Below, one piece after another: positions 55,318 through 64,000 of a DNA stretch of 64,000 nucleotides. Position numbers and translations under genes: made by a program. The DNA lies in assembly GCA_902651635.1 (NCBI GenBank), contig CACRSC010000018.1, positions 622,970 to 686,969 on the forward strand, in the 5' to 3' direction. A model generated the notes under the pieces. The model searched no databases, was not told where the DNA came from, and saw nothing but the letters and a program-made list of their open reading frames with translations. The first letter of the stretch is position 1, and each line of letters starts with the position of its first letter. This DNA is from Mastigamoeba balamuthi. Lineage: Eukaryota > Evosea > Mastigamoebida > Mastigamoebidae.

Positions 55318-56525
55318 ATGGACACGCCGGTCTTCATGCTCGCCCTCGTGGTCCTCTCGGCCCTCTCGTCGCTCGCGGTGCTCTTCGTCGTGCTGCGCCA
55401 CCGCATCTCGGACTCGGTCGCCGCCCTCGCCCGCGCGGCCGCTGCCAAGGGCCGCGCGGCCGCCCCCGTTGTCGCCGAGTCGCTGCGCCTCTGCTGCGTG
55501 GCCGCCGCGCTGAGCGCCGTCGTCGCGGCCGCCTGCTTCGCCTTCGTCTCGTGCAGGAACTGGAGCTGGCAGCCCCAGGTCTTCATGGTCCTCTACGCTG
55601 TCTACGGTGCCCCCCCTACCCCCCAATTACGAATCGCCCTTCGCCAGTCTTTCAATTCGAACTCGCGCGCGAAATCTTCCGCGATATTTTCCGCGATGTA
55701 TCATCAACGATATAATCATCTGCGGGCTGACTTATTGTATTCGCGCGTTTCGTCCGCGATATCATCTGATTTCCGCGATATTTCCCGCGGTCTGCGAGCG
55801 GCACTGACGTTGCGCGGCGCGCAGTGTGCGTGTGCGTGGCCTCGGCGTTCTGGACGGCGACGGGGCGGCGGGCCATGTCCCACCCGCTGAGGGGTGCCGC
55901 GCTGCTGGGGCTCGTGCTGCTGCTGCCGCGGGCCCTCCTCCTCGCGCGCGTCGCCTACGTCGAGTCTCAGCCGCCGCAGCGCGGGTTCCGCGCCGACCAG
56001 CGCACCATCGCCGGCGGCCTGCGCGAGTACGAGGTCCTGCTGGGCGACCAGGCGGCGCTGCAGGCGACCCGCAACGAGCTGATGGGCCAGCAGCTGGCGT
56101 ACACGGCCGACGCGGACCAGCGCTACCAGAGCGTCGGCCGCCTCTGGGCCCTCAGCGCCCTCGTCGGCGCCCGCTGCCGCAGGGCCGCGCGGGCGCTCGA
56201 CTCGTCGGCTGCGCGCGCGTGGTCGGCCTACGAGCGCCTGCAGGACGCCGCGGCGCTGGTGGCCGACGTCGAGGCGGCGGTCTCTGCGGCCAACGAGACG
56301 CGCGGGCTGCGCGAGGCCAAGCGGGCGGCCGCGAGGCGCTGGGCGGCGGCGTCCGGGCACGGGGGCGCGCTGGCCCGCGAGCTGGCCGAGCAGGCGGAGG
56401 CCTCGCGGTCGCTGGCGGCCCGGGACAAGGAGCTCGGCAGCAAGTCGGGGCGGCTGATGGGCGAGAGGGAGGAGCTGGGCGCGGCCTTCGCCTCTGCGGG
56501 GCTCAGGCAGCAGAGGCGCGTGTGA
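55318..56525 (+). CDS. Two-TM protein with long coiled coil, paralogue of the gene at 17103
   Basis: Exons 55318-55606 and 55825-56525, phase 1; 329 residues. First TM MLALVVLSALSSLAVLFVV, a second hydrophobic helix (VAAALSAVVAAACFAFVSC), then after the splice VCVCVASAF, a further TM (GAALLGLVLLLPRALLLARV) and about 180 residues of Ala/Arg/Glu-rich coiled coil (ARELAEQAEASRSLAARDKEL). Intron position and phase are the same as in the paralogue, with C-x-NW-x2-Q just before it in both. The 218-bp intron is longer and AT-richer than most and repeats the word CCGCGATAT. Membrane-anchored rod; function unknown. Confidence 0.75.
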
Positions 56526-57207
56526 CGAGGGCGTGGCGCTCGTGCCCCGTCGCGGCTCGCGGCGGCGGACGAGGACACGGCAGCCGAGGGCGGGCCCCAT
56601 GCGCGAGAAGGATAAGGGCGGCGGCGGGCGGACGGACGAGGCCGGCGAGTGTCGAGTGGAATGGCCTTGGGACTCCGCTGCCTGTTTGTCGCAGCAACAA
56701 TGACTTGTTGCACAAACTGCTGAGATCTTTGTTGATGGGGGGATGTGGGCTGGCACATGAATCTGGAAGCCCTGATGTTCAGTACCCGTCAGACGATTTC
56801 GCAACGTCTGCGTCTTTTCTGTGAAATCGCTGAGGGAGGCCCTGAGGTGGCGGAAGATAACAGACGCAGACAGAAACCTTCTTTTTTCCACTCCTTTTAC
56901 TTGCGGGCCAATGCGACAAGGCCAAATGCTGCCCACGCGTGCTCGTCTCCCTGAGGGGGTAGTGCTTGACTATGCTGTTGCGATCAGGCCGCACCTTAGT
57001 TGCGGCTTCCACTTTCGGGCGACATATACTCAGTTTTCTGTATTGCACCTCAGCAATCAACGGTTTTCTGCCGTGGATGCGTGGTATCTCGGAAGTCACA
57101 CGCATCGCACTTCATCAATCGCAAACCGGTCAAGCCGCCATCCCTTCGCCCACACCCCAAAAGACGCACAGCGGCATCGTCCATCAGATCAGAACAGCCA
57201 CAGGCGG
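56526..57207. other. Intergenic region; 3' part duplicated before the second MFS gene
   Basis: About 680 bp. From about 57060 to the start codon the sequence (for example GTGGATGCGTGGTATCT, CACTTCATCAATCGCAAAC, CCGCCATCCCTTCGCCCACA) recurs before the second MFS gene at about 59625-59779, so both copies carry the same promoter/leader. No separate gene is supported. Confidence 0.6.
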
Positions 57208-58764
57208 ATGTCGGGAGCACTGAACGAGGGCAAGTCGCCGCACCTGTGCCGCCTCTTCGGCCGCTACGACTTCGGACGACCCTGGATGGCGGTGGCCGGC
57301 GCCGTCGTCGCCATGCTGGGACTCGGAGCACAGCCCGCGTGGGGCACGCTCACGATCTTCATCAGCGACCCGGGGTTCCTGCGCGGCTGCTCCAACACCG
57401 TGACCATCTGGGCCTTTGCCGTCGCCGGCGTCATGGCCCCCGTCGTCATGTTCATCGCTGAGCCGGTGCAGAAGAGGCTGGGGTTCTGCCTGACGTCCCT
57501 CGTCGGTTGCGTTATCGCGGGTCTCGGCATCATCCTCTCGGCCTTCGCCCGCAACATAGGAGCGCTCATTGTGACGTTCGGAGTGGTGTTCGGGGGCGCC
57601 GTCGGCCTGTCCTACGTCACCTGTGTCGTGGCGGCTCAGCGGTGGTATCCGCAGCGCAGGGGCGTCGTCGGGGGCCTCGTCGTGGCGTCGTTCGGGGCCA
57701 GCTCGTTCATGTACAACTTGGTCGCCAAGGCCCTCGCCAACCCCAACGGCATGGCCACGAAGGCCCCGGCGGGCGCGACGGCCGAGCAGAAGGCCGCGTG
57801 GGAGCAGGCGTTCCACAACGAGATGAAACGCACGGTACCTCACGCGTTTTTCGTCATGGGGGCCATCATGATCTTCCTCGGCCTCGTGGGCTCGGTGTTC
57901 GTTCATCATCCCCCTGTGGAGGAGCGTAAGCCCGAGGAGGCCGAGACCGAGAAGCCTCAAGAGGGCGAGGTTACCGAGACCAACGAGACCTCAGCTTCTG
58001 AGCTTCGGGTGGAAAAGAAACCCGAACCTCTCCAGGAGGCACACAGCAATTCAAACTGTGAAGTTTCGGTTGAGACATCAGAGCCAGCAAAGGCGGGCTG
58101 CGAGCTCGAGGCAGACGTGGAAGCCCAGAAGGTCCTGGTGGACATGTCCCCGAAGCAGATGGTCAAGACGCCGCAGTTCTGGCTGCTGTTCTTCGTCATC
58201 ACGCTCGGCGTGACGGCCACCGTGTTCGTCCTCGGCAGCTTCTCGCAGTTCGCCAAGGCCGACGCTCAGTTCGACGCCCCGTTCGCACTGGTGGGCGGGC
58301 TGGCAGCCCTGAGCAACGCCGCCGGCCGCATCGCCTGGGGATACCTGGCCGACCTGATCGACTACCGCCGGGTCTACGTCATCGACCTCGTTCTGCTCAC
58401 CGTCCTTCTATTCACGTACTTTGAGACGCGCATCAACGTCGTCTTCTGGGGCCTGTGGACGTGCCTCATCTACGCGTGCTACGGGGGCCTGCTCTCGCTG
58501 ATGCCCACCGCAACGGCCGACGCGTTCGGGGCCAAGTGGCAGGGCATCAACTACAGCATCATGTTCTGTGGATTCGCCCTGGGGACGCTGCTGCAGGCGC
58601 TGCTACTGACCGCGCTGCTCGACGCTCTGGGAACGTACCGGGCACTGTTCTACATCATGGGAGCGCTCACGGGAGCGGCAGCCTTTGCGATGATAGCCTA
58701 CAAGCCGCCAGGGCGCGGCCGCTGGTTCGCGCTCTGCACAACATACAAGAGAACGCTCAATTGA
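57208..58764 (+). CDS. MFS transporter, oxalate/formate antiporter (OFA) type, copy 1
   Basis: A single exon of 518 residues starting MSGALNEGK, chosen because the second copy has the same start and context. Twelve TM helices in two halves are visible, e.g. PWMAVAGAVVAMLGLGAQ, and WLLFFVITLGVTATVFVLGS at the start of the second half; the loop between (about 240-330) is acidic. The words GxVxGxxVASFG and GRIAWGYLADLIDYRRVY match the MFS motif-A region of OFA/monocarboxylate carriers. The family exchanges oxalate, formate, pyruvate or other small acids; in an anaerobe export of fermentation acids is plausible, but the substrate is unknown. About nine-tenths identical to copy 2, with most differences in the central loop. 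Confidence 0.88.
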   Translation: MSGALNEGKSPHLCRLFGRYDFGRPWMAVAGAVVAMLGLGAQPAWGTLTIFISDPGFLRGCSNTVTIWAFAVAGVMAPVVMFIAEPVQKRLGFCLTSLVGCVIAGLGIILSAFARNIGALIVTFGVVFGGAVGLSYVTCVVAAQRWYPQRRGVVGGLVVASFGASSFMYNLVAKALANPNGMATKAPAGATAEQKAAWEQAFHNEMKRTVPHAFFVMGAIMIFLGLVGSVFVHHPPVEERKPEEAETEKPQEGEVTETNETSASELRVEKKPEPLQEAHSNSNCEVSVETSEPAKAGCELEADVEAQKVLVDMSPKQMVKTPQFWLLFFVITLGVTATVFVLGSFSQFAKADAQFDAPFALVGGLAALSNAAGRIAWGYLADLIDYRRVYVIDLVLLTVLLFTYFETRINVVFWGLWTCLIYACYGGLLSLMPTATADAFGAKWQGINYSIMFCGFALGTLLQALLLTALLDALGTYRALFYIMGALTGAAAFAMIAYKPPGRGRWFALCTTYKRTLN

Positions 58765-58959
58765 CTTATTGCCTCGCGTGTCTTCGGACAGTTGATTCAC
58801 AGCTCAGAAACCCGCGTTGCACAACAATACACGCTTTGGTCGTGCTGCAAGAGCAGTTTTCACCACCTTAATCGCCGTACGAACAGGGATTGGTCACAGG
58901 ATCCAGACGAATGAGGAGGCTACACCACACCAGATCTCTTGCTTCTCCGACATAAGGAG

Positions 58960-59135
58960 CACCTGGCTCTAGCCCGCGAGCATGCACACGCGCACGCAGC
59001 CGCACTCGAGTCCGCGTGGCTGACCAGAAGCTTCGTCGTGCACAGCATCGCTGCCGGTGGACCTGCTCAGCCTCGAACTCTCGCTGCCCTCTACGGCCCT
59101 GCCTCTGCCTCGACACCTCCGCCGTTGCCCGGTGT
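58960..59135 (+). pseudogene. Relic of the 5' part of the TBC gene
   Basis: The stretch GAGCATGC...GCACTCGAGTCCGCGTGGCTGACC ... AGCATCGCTGCCGG ... CCTCGAACTCTCGCTGCCCT follows, with gaps and substitutions, the start of the TBC gene at 61580-61750. It sits after MFS copy 1 just as the full TBC gene sits after MFS copy 2. The frame is broken and nothing of the rest of the TBC gene remains; the sequence between 59136 and 59600 is not recognisable. Confidence 0.75.
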
Positions 59136-59779
59136 CGCATCAACAAAGACATGACTCTGGGGGCTGTGAGGGCTAACGCATTCGCATTCGCCATGGACTC
59201 GGCGTGTGGTGGGGTGAAGGGTCTCTGAGTGTTTCCTCGATCTGGTAAGCCGCAGATGCGACCTCTACGCCCGAGGTAGCGAGAGATATCATAGAGGGAA
59301 GACATACATCCTCTTTTGCGGTGGGTGACAGAGAGGGGCATATCCCTCAACTCTTTTCGAGTTTATGGCTACAGTGCGCCTGATTTGTGAAGAAAAAGCT
59401 AGGGCGAGAAAAACTGACCGGGCCTTTTACGTGACGGAAGATATCAGATGCTATCTCGCTTCCTCCCGCTTCAGAGCCTATTCCACACGGCCAGCTCTCC
59501 TGCACGTGCTCATCAGACATGTGGAGGCCGAGCCAAGAGCAGTCGCAAGCAGGCGGTACCCACTTGCCGCTGCCACTTTCAGGCACAGACCCATTTTTTC
59601 CGTATTCAACCGTCATCGTTTTTCTGTCGTGGATGCATGGTATCTTTGAAGTCACACGCAATGCACTTCATCAATCGCAAACCCGCCAAGCCGCCATCCC
59701 TTCGCCCACACCCACACCCCAAAAGGCGCAACTTCGTGTCAGGCGGCATCGTTTCCCCCATCAGATCAACCACCAGTCG

Positions 59780-61333
59780 ATGTCGGGAGCACTGCACGAG
59801 GCCCAGTCGCCCCATCTGTGCCGCCTCTTCGGCCGCTACGACTTCGGACGACCCTGGATGGCGGTGGCCGGCGCCGTCGTCGCCATGCTGGGACTCGGGG
59901 CGCAGGCCTCGTGGGGCACGCTCACGATCTTCGTCAGCGACCCGGGGTTCCTGCGCGGCTGCTCCAACACCGTGACCATCTGGGCCTTTGCCGCCGCCGG
60001 TGTCATGGGTCCCGTCGTCATGTTCATCGCCGAGCCGGTGCAGAAGAGGCTGGGGTTCTGCCTGACGTCCCTCGTCGGCTGCGTCCTCTCGGGCCTCGGG
60101 ATCATCTTCTCGGCCTTCGCCCGCAACATCGGAGTGCTCGTGGTGACGTTCGGAGTGGTGTTCGGGGGTGCTGTCGGCCTGTCCTACGTCACCTGCGTCG
60201 TGGCGGCTCAGCGGTGGTATCCGCAGCGCAGGGGCGTCGTCGGGGGCCTCGTCGTGGCGTCGTTTGGTGGCAGTGCCTTCATGTACAACATGGTCGCCAA
60301 GGCCCTCGCCAACCCCAACGGCATGGCCACAAGGGCCCCGGCGGGCGCGACGGCCGAGCAGAAGGCCGCGTGGGAGCAGGCGTTCCACAACGAGATGAGG
60401 CGCACGGTCCCCCACGTGTTCTTCGTCATGGGGGCCATCATGATCTTCCTCGGTCTTGTGGGCTCGCTGTTTGTTCATCTTCCTCCTGCACAGGAGCCTA
60501 AGGTCGAAGCCGAGACCGAGAAGCCCCAAGAGGAGGTTACCGAGGCCAAAGAGGCAACAGCTACGGAGCTTCGGATGGACGCAGATTCAGAGTCTCTACA
60601 GCGTGTACACAGCAATTCGAACTACGGGTCCGCGGTCGAGACACCAGAGTCAGCAGCAGGGGCGGTCTCCGAGCTTGAGGCGGACGTGGAAGCCCAGAAG
60701 GTCCTGGTGGACATGTCCCCGAAGCAGATGATCAAGACGCCGCAGTTCTGGCTGCTGTTCTTCGTCATCACGCTCGGCGTGACGGCCACCGTGTTCGTCC
60801 TCGGCAGCTTCTCGCAGTTCGCCAAGCACGACGCTCAGTTCGAGGCCCCGTTCGCGCTTGTGGGAGGGCTCGCAGCGCTGAGCAACGCCGCCGGCCGCAT
60901 CGCCTGGGGATATCTCGTCGACCTGCTCGACTACCGCAGAGTTTACGTGATCGACCTCACTCTGCTCACCGTCCTTCTGTTCACGTACTTTGAGACGCGC
61001 ATCAACGTCGTCTTCTGGGGCCTGTGGACGTGCTTCATCTACGCGTGCTACGGGGGCCTGCTCTCGCTGATGCCCACCGCAACGGCCGACGCGTTCGGGG
61101 CCAAGTGGCAGAGCATCAACTACAGCATCATGTTCTCGGGATTTGCCCTGGGGACGCTGCTGCAGGCGCTGCTGCTGACCGCGCTGCTTAGGGCTCTGGG
61201 ATCGTACCGGACGCTGTTCTACATTATGGGAGCGCTCTCTGGGGTGGCAGCCATGGCGATGGTGGCCTACAAGCCGCCAGGGCGCGGTCGCTGGTTCGCA
61301 CTCTGCGCAACCTACAAGAGAACGCTCAATTGA
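59780..61333 (+). CDS. MFS transporter, OFA type, copy 2
   Basis: A single exon of 517 residues starting MSGALHEAQ. Same topology and motifs as copy 1 (GRIAWGYLVDLLDYRRVY; ends RGRWFALCATYKRTLN, as copy 1 does). The central acidic loop (EPKVEAETEKPQEEV) is the most diverged part. Start codons lie 2,572 bp apart, which sets the size of the tandem duplication. Both copies look intact, so two related carriers are made, perhaps with different expression. Confidence 0.88.
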   Translation: MSGALHEAQSPHLCRLFGRYDFGRPWMAVAGAVVAMLGLGAQASWGTLTIFVSDPGFLRGCSNTVTIWAFAAAGVMGPVVMFIAEPVQKRLGFCLTSLVGCVLSGLGIIFSAFARNIGVLVVTFGVVFGGAVGLSYVTCVVAAQRWYPQRRGVVGGLVVASFGGSAFMYNMVAKALANPNGMATRAPAGATAEQKAAWEQAFHNEMRRTVPHVFFVMGAIMIFLGLVGSLFVHLPPAQEPKVEAETEKPQEEVTEAKEATATELRMDADSESLQRVHSNSNYGSAVETPESAAGAVSELEADVEAQKVLVDMSPKQMIKTPQFWLLFFVITLGVTATVFVLGSFSQFAKHDAQFEAPFALVGGLAALSNAAGRIAWGYLVDLLDYRRVYVIDLTLLTVLLFTYFETRINVVFWGLWTCFIYACYGGLLSLMPTATADAFGAKWQSINYSIMFSGFALGTLLQALLLTALLRALGSYRTLFYIMGALSGVAAMAMVAYKPPGRGRWFALCATYKRTLN

Positions 61334-61427
61334 CTTATACTTCGAATGTCCTCGGACAACTGATTCACCGCACAAAAACCCTCATAGCAGAATAACAACA
61401 CTATACATCCCGCATGACGGGCCACCG

Positions 61428-63038
61428 ATGATACTCCGTCTCTCGTCGGCCATCGGGAGCATTGAGACACAGGTTCGGGGTTGGCTTAATCAAGCAGATT
61501 CTGTGGTGCAACGGCCGGTCCGAGATGTTCAAGATCACCCTGTATCTCCTGAAGAACCGAAGGAGTACCTGCGTCCCCGGAGCATGCGGGACGCAGACGT
61601 GGCCGCATTCGAGTCCGCGTGGCTGATCCGCAGCTTCGTCATTGAGAGCATCGCGCTGCCGGCCGACCTGCTGAGCCTCGGACTCTCGCTTCCCTGCGTC
61701 CTGCTGCGGCCCTGCCTCCGCCGCGACACCCCCGCCCTGCGCCAGTCGCTGCTCCACACGCTGGTCGCCGCCATCTCGCGCTCCGACACTGTCACCGTTC
61801 GGCTTCTGTGCCCCACGCCCCTGTTCGCTCGCGCCAGGCAGGAGGAGCTGATGGCCACGGACATGTGCTGGTGGGCCTCGGTGCACTCTGGGCTGTCCGG
61901 GCTGCTCGCCGAGCTCGGAGTCGTGCCCCTGCGGCGGCACGCACCCGTCAGGGACGCGGACCCCCGCGAAGTGCTCTCGCTGGCAGGCGTGGAGTTGACG
62001 AGGAAGCAGGCAGCGTGGTGGGACGAGGCGACGAGCACCGAGGAGCAGTGGTCTCGCCAGCAGCGCTCCACAGTGCGGCGGATGGTCGAGAGAGGAGTCC
62101 CGGAGCGCCTCAGGGCGAGGGCGTGGCTGCTGATGTCGGGGGCCATCGAGGAGCGCAGGCGGAGGGGAGAGGGACTCTACAGGCGCCTTCTGTGCCAGCA
62201 GGCCGGCGACTGCGGCGAGGCGGTGAAGAACTTCACGTGCATCTCGCTAGACGTCGGGAGGACGTTCCCCAGCAACGCGGCCTTCCAGACAGATCAGACG
62301 ATAGCCTCCCTGTTCAACATACTCCGCGCCTGGGTCACTCTGAGCCCGCGTGTGGGCTACTACGGAGGTATGAACTATGTCGCCGGCTTCATCCTCCTGG
62401 TCGTGGGCGACGAGGAGGTCCGTGCCATTGTGCTCTGGAAGGGCGGGAGCTGGGGGGCACTCATATCGAACGCACGCCCAGATGTCTTTCTGGCTGCTCC
62501 ATCAGGTGATGGTGCAGGGCTTGTACAGGATGGGGGAGATGGTCTCCGACTTCAATGGCTGGTTCATCCAGATGTGCGACGCGCACCGGCAGCTTTTCCA
62601 GCAGGAGCTCCCCGGCGTTGCGCAGCACATCTACGACCAGGAGGGGCTCGAGGCAACACTCTACCTGCCGCCGCTGTTTTTGCTGGGGTTCGTCACATGC
62701 CACCCGATGGGCATTGTCGTCCGGGCCTGGGACCACTTTCTTCTCCTGGGTTTCCCGTTTTTCGTCGCTCTGAGCGTCGAGCAGTACCGCCCGCACGCAC
62801 GTACGCTCTCGGTGCCCTCCCTGCGGCCATTTCGCGCCTCACGGCCGGGCTCGGGGGACCTCGTGCTGTGCGAGCAGGGGAGATTTCCTCGATGCCGTGG
62901 GATCAGCTCTACTTGTTTCTGAGCCACCCAGAAATGCTGAGCGGGGAGCAGAGCGTTGCCAGAAGCGCCAGGACGTGCGATAGGCTCCCCGCTTGGGTCA
63001 CGGCTCTGTTCCGGCGCGAGGCCCCGTCTCACAAGTAG
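61428..63038 (+). CDS. TBC-domain (Rab GAP-like) protein
   Basis: Exons 61428 (or ATG 61584, which matches where similarity to the relic begins) to 62417, 62482-62800 and 62878-63038; 489 or 437 residues. The TBC domain starts near VERGVPERLRARAWLLMSG, includes the arginine-finger block ISLDVGRTFPSN (IxxDxxR) and GYYGGMNYVAGFILLV, and ends FLLLGFPFFV then SSMPWDQLYLFLS. In active TBC proteins the second block reads YxQGM; here Gly takes the place of the catalytic Gln. TBC proteins speed GTP hydrolysis by Rab GTPases; without the Gln finger this one may be a weak GAP or a Rab-binding scaffold. Introns are 64 and 77 bp. Confidence 0.8.
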   Translation: MILRLSSAIGSIETQVRGWLNQADSVVQRPVRDVQDHPVSPEEPKEYLRPRSMRDADVAAFESAWLIRSFVIESIALPADLLSLGLSLPCVLLRPCLRRDTPALRQSLLHTLVAAISRSDTVTVRLLCPTPLFARARQEELMATDMCWWASVHSGLSGLLAELGVVPLRRHAPVRDADPREVLSLAGVELTRKQAAWWDEATSTEEQWSRQQRSTVRRMVERGVPERLRARAWLLMSGAIEERRRRGEGLYRRLLCQQAGDCGEAVKNFTCISLDVGRTFPSNAAFQTDQTIASLFNILRAWVTLSPRVGYYGGMNYVAGFILLVVGDEEVRAIVLWKGGSWGALISNARPDVFLAAPSGDGAGLVQDGGDGLRLQWLVHPDVRRAPAAFPAGAPRRCAAHLRPGGARGNTLPAAAVFAGVRHMPPDGHCRPGLGPLSSPGFPVFRRSERRAVPPARTYALGALPAAISRLTAGLGGPRAVRAGEISSMPWDQLYLFLSHPEMLSGEQSVARSARTCDRLPAWVTALFRREAPSHK

Positions 63039-63182
63039 GGCGGCGTTTCCAGCGGAAACTGAAAAGCTCGGGACACAGAAATCACCCCAAGGGGCAAAGA
63101 ACGCCATTCCTTTCTTCCACAGAACCGCAAGAGAAAAGCACGCCCGAGACAAAAGACGCATGGGTTGTGGTTTATGGGCTTT

Positions 63183-63746
63183 CTAATACTGAACATGCTG
63201 TGCATCGGCCTCTGCGGGTTTGGGCGCAGGAGCAGCATCCCCGTGCAGCAACTGCTGCCGCTGCTGCTGCGCCAGGAGGTCGAGCAGGAACTTGGGCGGC
63301 GGCGGCGACGAGAGGAACGACGTGAGGGCCGCCGGGGGCACGTAGGTGCCGGGCGCCAGCAGCCCGTATCCCTGCAGCAGCGGCAGGATGACCGACGGCG
63401 CCACGAGCCCCCGCATGCCCGGCGAGCTCAGCGTGTGCACGTCCCCCCTCTTGGCGACGACCACCACCATCACCTCCGCCTCGTGCTTCTCCGCCAGCGC
63501 CCTCGCCTGCGCACCCGCCCTGTGAGCCCGAGACGCCTCTTCCTCCCCCGGGACCGAAGAGGGCAACGCCTTCTGTAGGCCGCGAGGAGGGGGAGACTGG
63601 GGGGCAGTGCGCACTCGCTGAAAGACGTCCGACTGCGCTGCGAGGTGCTTGGCGTGCGCGTCGTCGGCGCTCGCGCGGCGCTTGGCCGAGCGACTGCGCT
63701 GCGCGCCCGCGGCGTGCGCGCGCCCCGCGGCCATCTGGTGCTCCAT
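63183..63746 (-). CDS. MADS-box-like (SRF-type) protein
   Basis: From the ATG at 63746 (MEHQMAAGRAHAAGAQ) the frame is open for 187 residues. ARALAEKHEAEVMVVVVAKRG followed by DVHTLSSPGMRGLV follows the second half of a MADS domain (KKA.ELs.L....V.l.v....G.vytf....l). The first half of the domain should precede it; SDVFQR upstream resembles the T-F-x-R turn, and GTGCGC right after it could be an intron donor, with acceptors at CTCACAG or GCGCAG, so a short intron may hide here. The C-terminus is Pro/Gln-rich, as in activation regions. If correct, a DNA-binding regulator; the match is by pattern only. Confidence 0.45.
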   Translation of the reverse strand: MEHQMAAGRAHAAGAQRSRSAKRRASADDAHAKHLAAQSDVFQRVRTAPQSPPPRGLQKALPSSVPGEEEASRAHRAGAQARALAEKHEAEVMVVVVAKRGDVHTLSSPGMRGLVAPSVILPLLQGYGLLAPGTYVPPAALTSFLSSPPPPKFLLDLLAQQQRQQLLHGDAAPAPKPAEADAQHVQY

Positions 63747-64000
63747 CTCACAGCACGGCTGTTTTATGCTCTTGTGACCTTTAGGCTTGCGAAAACGACG
63801 TCGGTGTTTCCGTAGAAGCTCGGCGAAGCTTCCGCGGGGCTTCGGTCGTATTCGTACTGTACCCCGGTCCTCGGGTCGGATTCCGACGGACACCCCGCGG
63901 AGACGGGGTCGGGCTGAGCTACGGCCCGGGTGGCAGATGCGCGAGGCAGCGGGCTGTCTCTCGGAGAAGCGGCCGATAGGGAGGAAAACTGATAAAGAGC
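63747..64000. other. Upstream region of the MADS-like gene, runs off the window
   Basis: About 250 bp, GC-rich, with GGTCGGATTCCGACGGAC-type self-complementary words near 63880-63900. No gene is supported. The next gene lies outside the window. Confidence 0.35.

Noticed and set aside
61428-61584. TBC start at 61428 as certain
   Set aside because: The frame is open from 61428, but clear similarity to the relic copy begins only near the ATG at 61584, so both starts are kept as options.

Overview
The window is nuclear DNA of a protist. Most genes are GC-rich and cut by very short introns (about 35-120 bp, many 43-50 bp) with donors of the type GTGCG or GTACG, CTAAC/CTGAC-like branch points and a YAG acceptor; a few introns look GC-AG. 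The gene set (an Entamoeba-style TKL kinase preceded by a beta-rich region, [FeFe]-hydrogenase, LRRC9-like protein, secreted metallopeptidases, GH3 glycosidase with ricin-type lectin, actin, eL15) points to a free-living, flagellated, anaerobic amoebozoan of the Archamoebae type, for example a Mastigamoeba relative. This assignment is inference from gene content.

Region 1-9,000 is unlike the rest: AT-rich, few intact genes, remnants of at least one and probably two piggyBac-like DNA transposases, a 25-bp tandem array, and many short palindromes of the form TATGCC...GGCATA. It also holds several low-confidence spliced or decayed genes that I cannot name. From about 9.05 kb normal host genes begin: a tiny histone-fold protein (minus) diverging from a clan CD (legumain/caspase-like) peptidase-like gene (plus). 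11.2-13.1 kb is filled with diverged copies of a ~110-bp repeat.

13-24 kb holds a decayed GH3 beta-xylosidase-like copy, a small zinc-ribbon gene with a frame break, a membrane/coiled-coil gene, an intact secreted lectin-GH3 enzyme and a multi-spanning class 3 lipase. 24-44 kb holds a small proline-rich membrane protein, a many-exon LRRC9-like protein, actin, an ankyrin-LOTUS-MOV10-type helicase, a thermolysin/fungalysin-type metallopeptidase with a GPI-like tail, a Cys-rich secreted protein, a KH-domain RS protein and ribosomal protein eL15.

44.7-50.5 kb is the most striking part: a [FeFe]-hydrogenase joined to a cytochrome-P450-reductase-like flavodoxin and FAD module, whose open frame runs on, with no stop that I can find, into a TKL protein kinase. 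No NAD(P)H-binding domain is seen. 50.7-64 kb carries a second metallopeptidase that shares a near-identical 1.3-kb tract with the first, a long hairpin, a second copy of the membrane/coiled-coil family, a tandem pair of OFA-type MFS transporters with a relic of the neighbouring TBC gene between them, the TBC gene itself, and a MADS-like protein.

A theme of the window is local duplication (GH3, coiled-coil, metallopeptidase and MFS pairs) followed by decay, divergence or gene conversion. No rRNA, tRNA, CRISPR array or viral element was recognised. All splice models are mine, from reading phase, length and splice signals; none is confirmed by transcripts.
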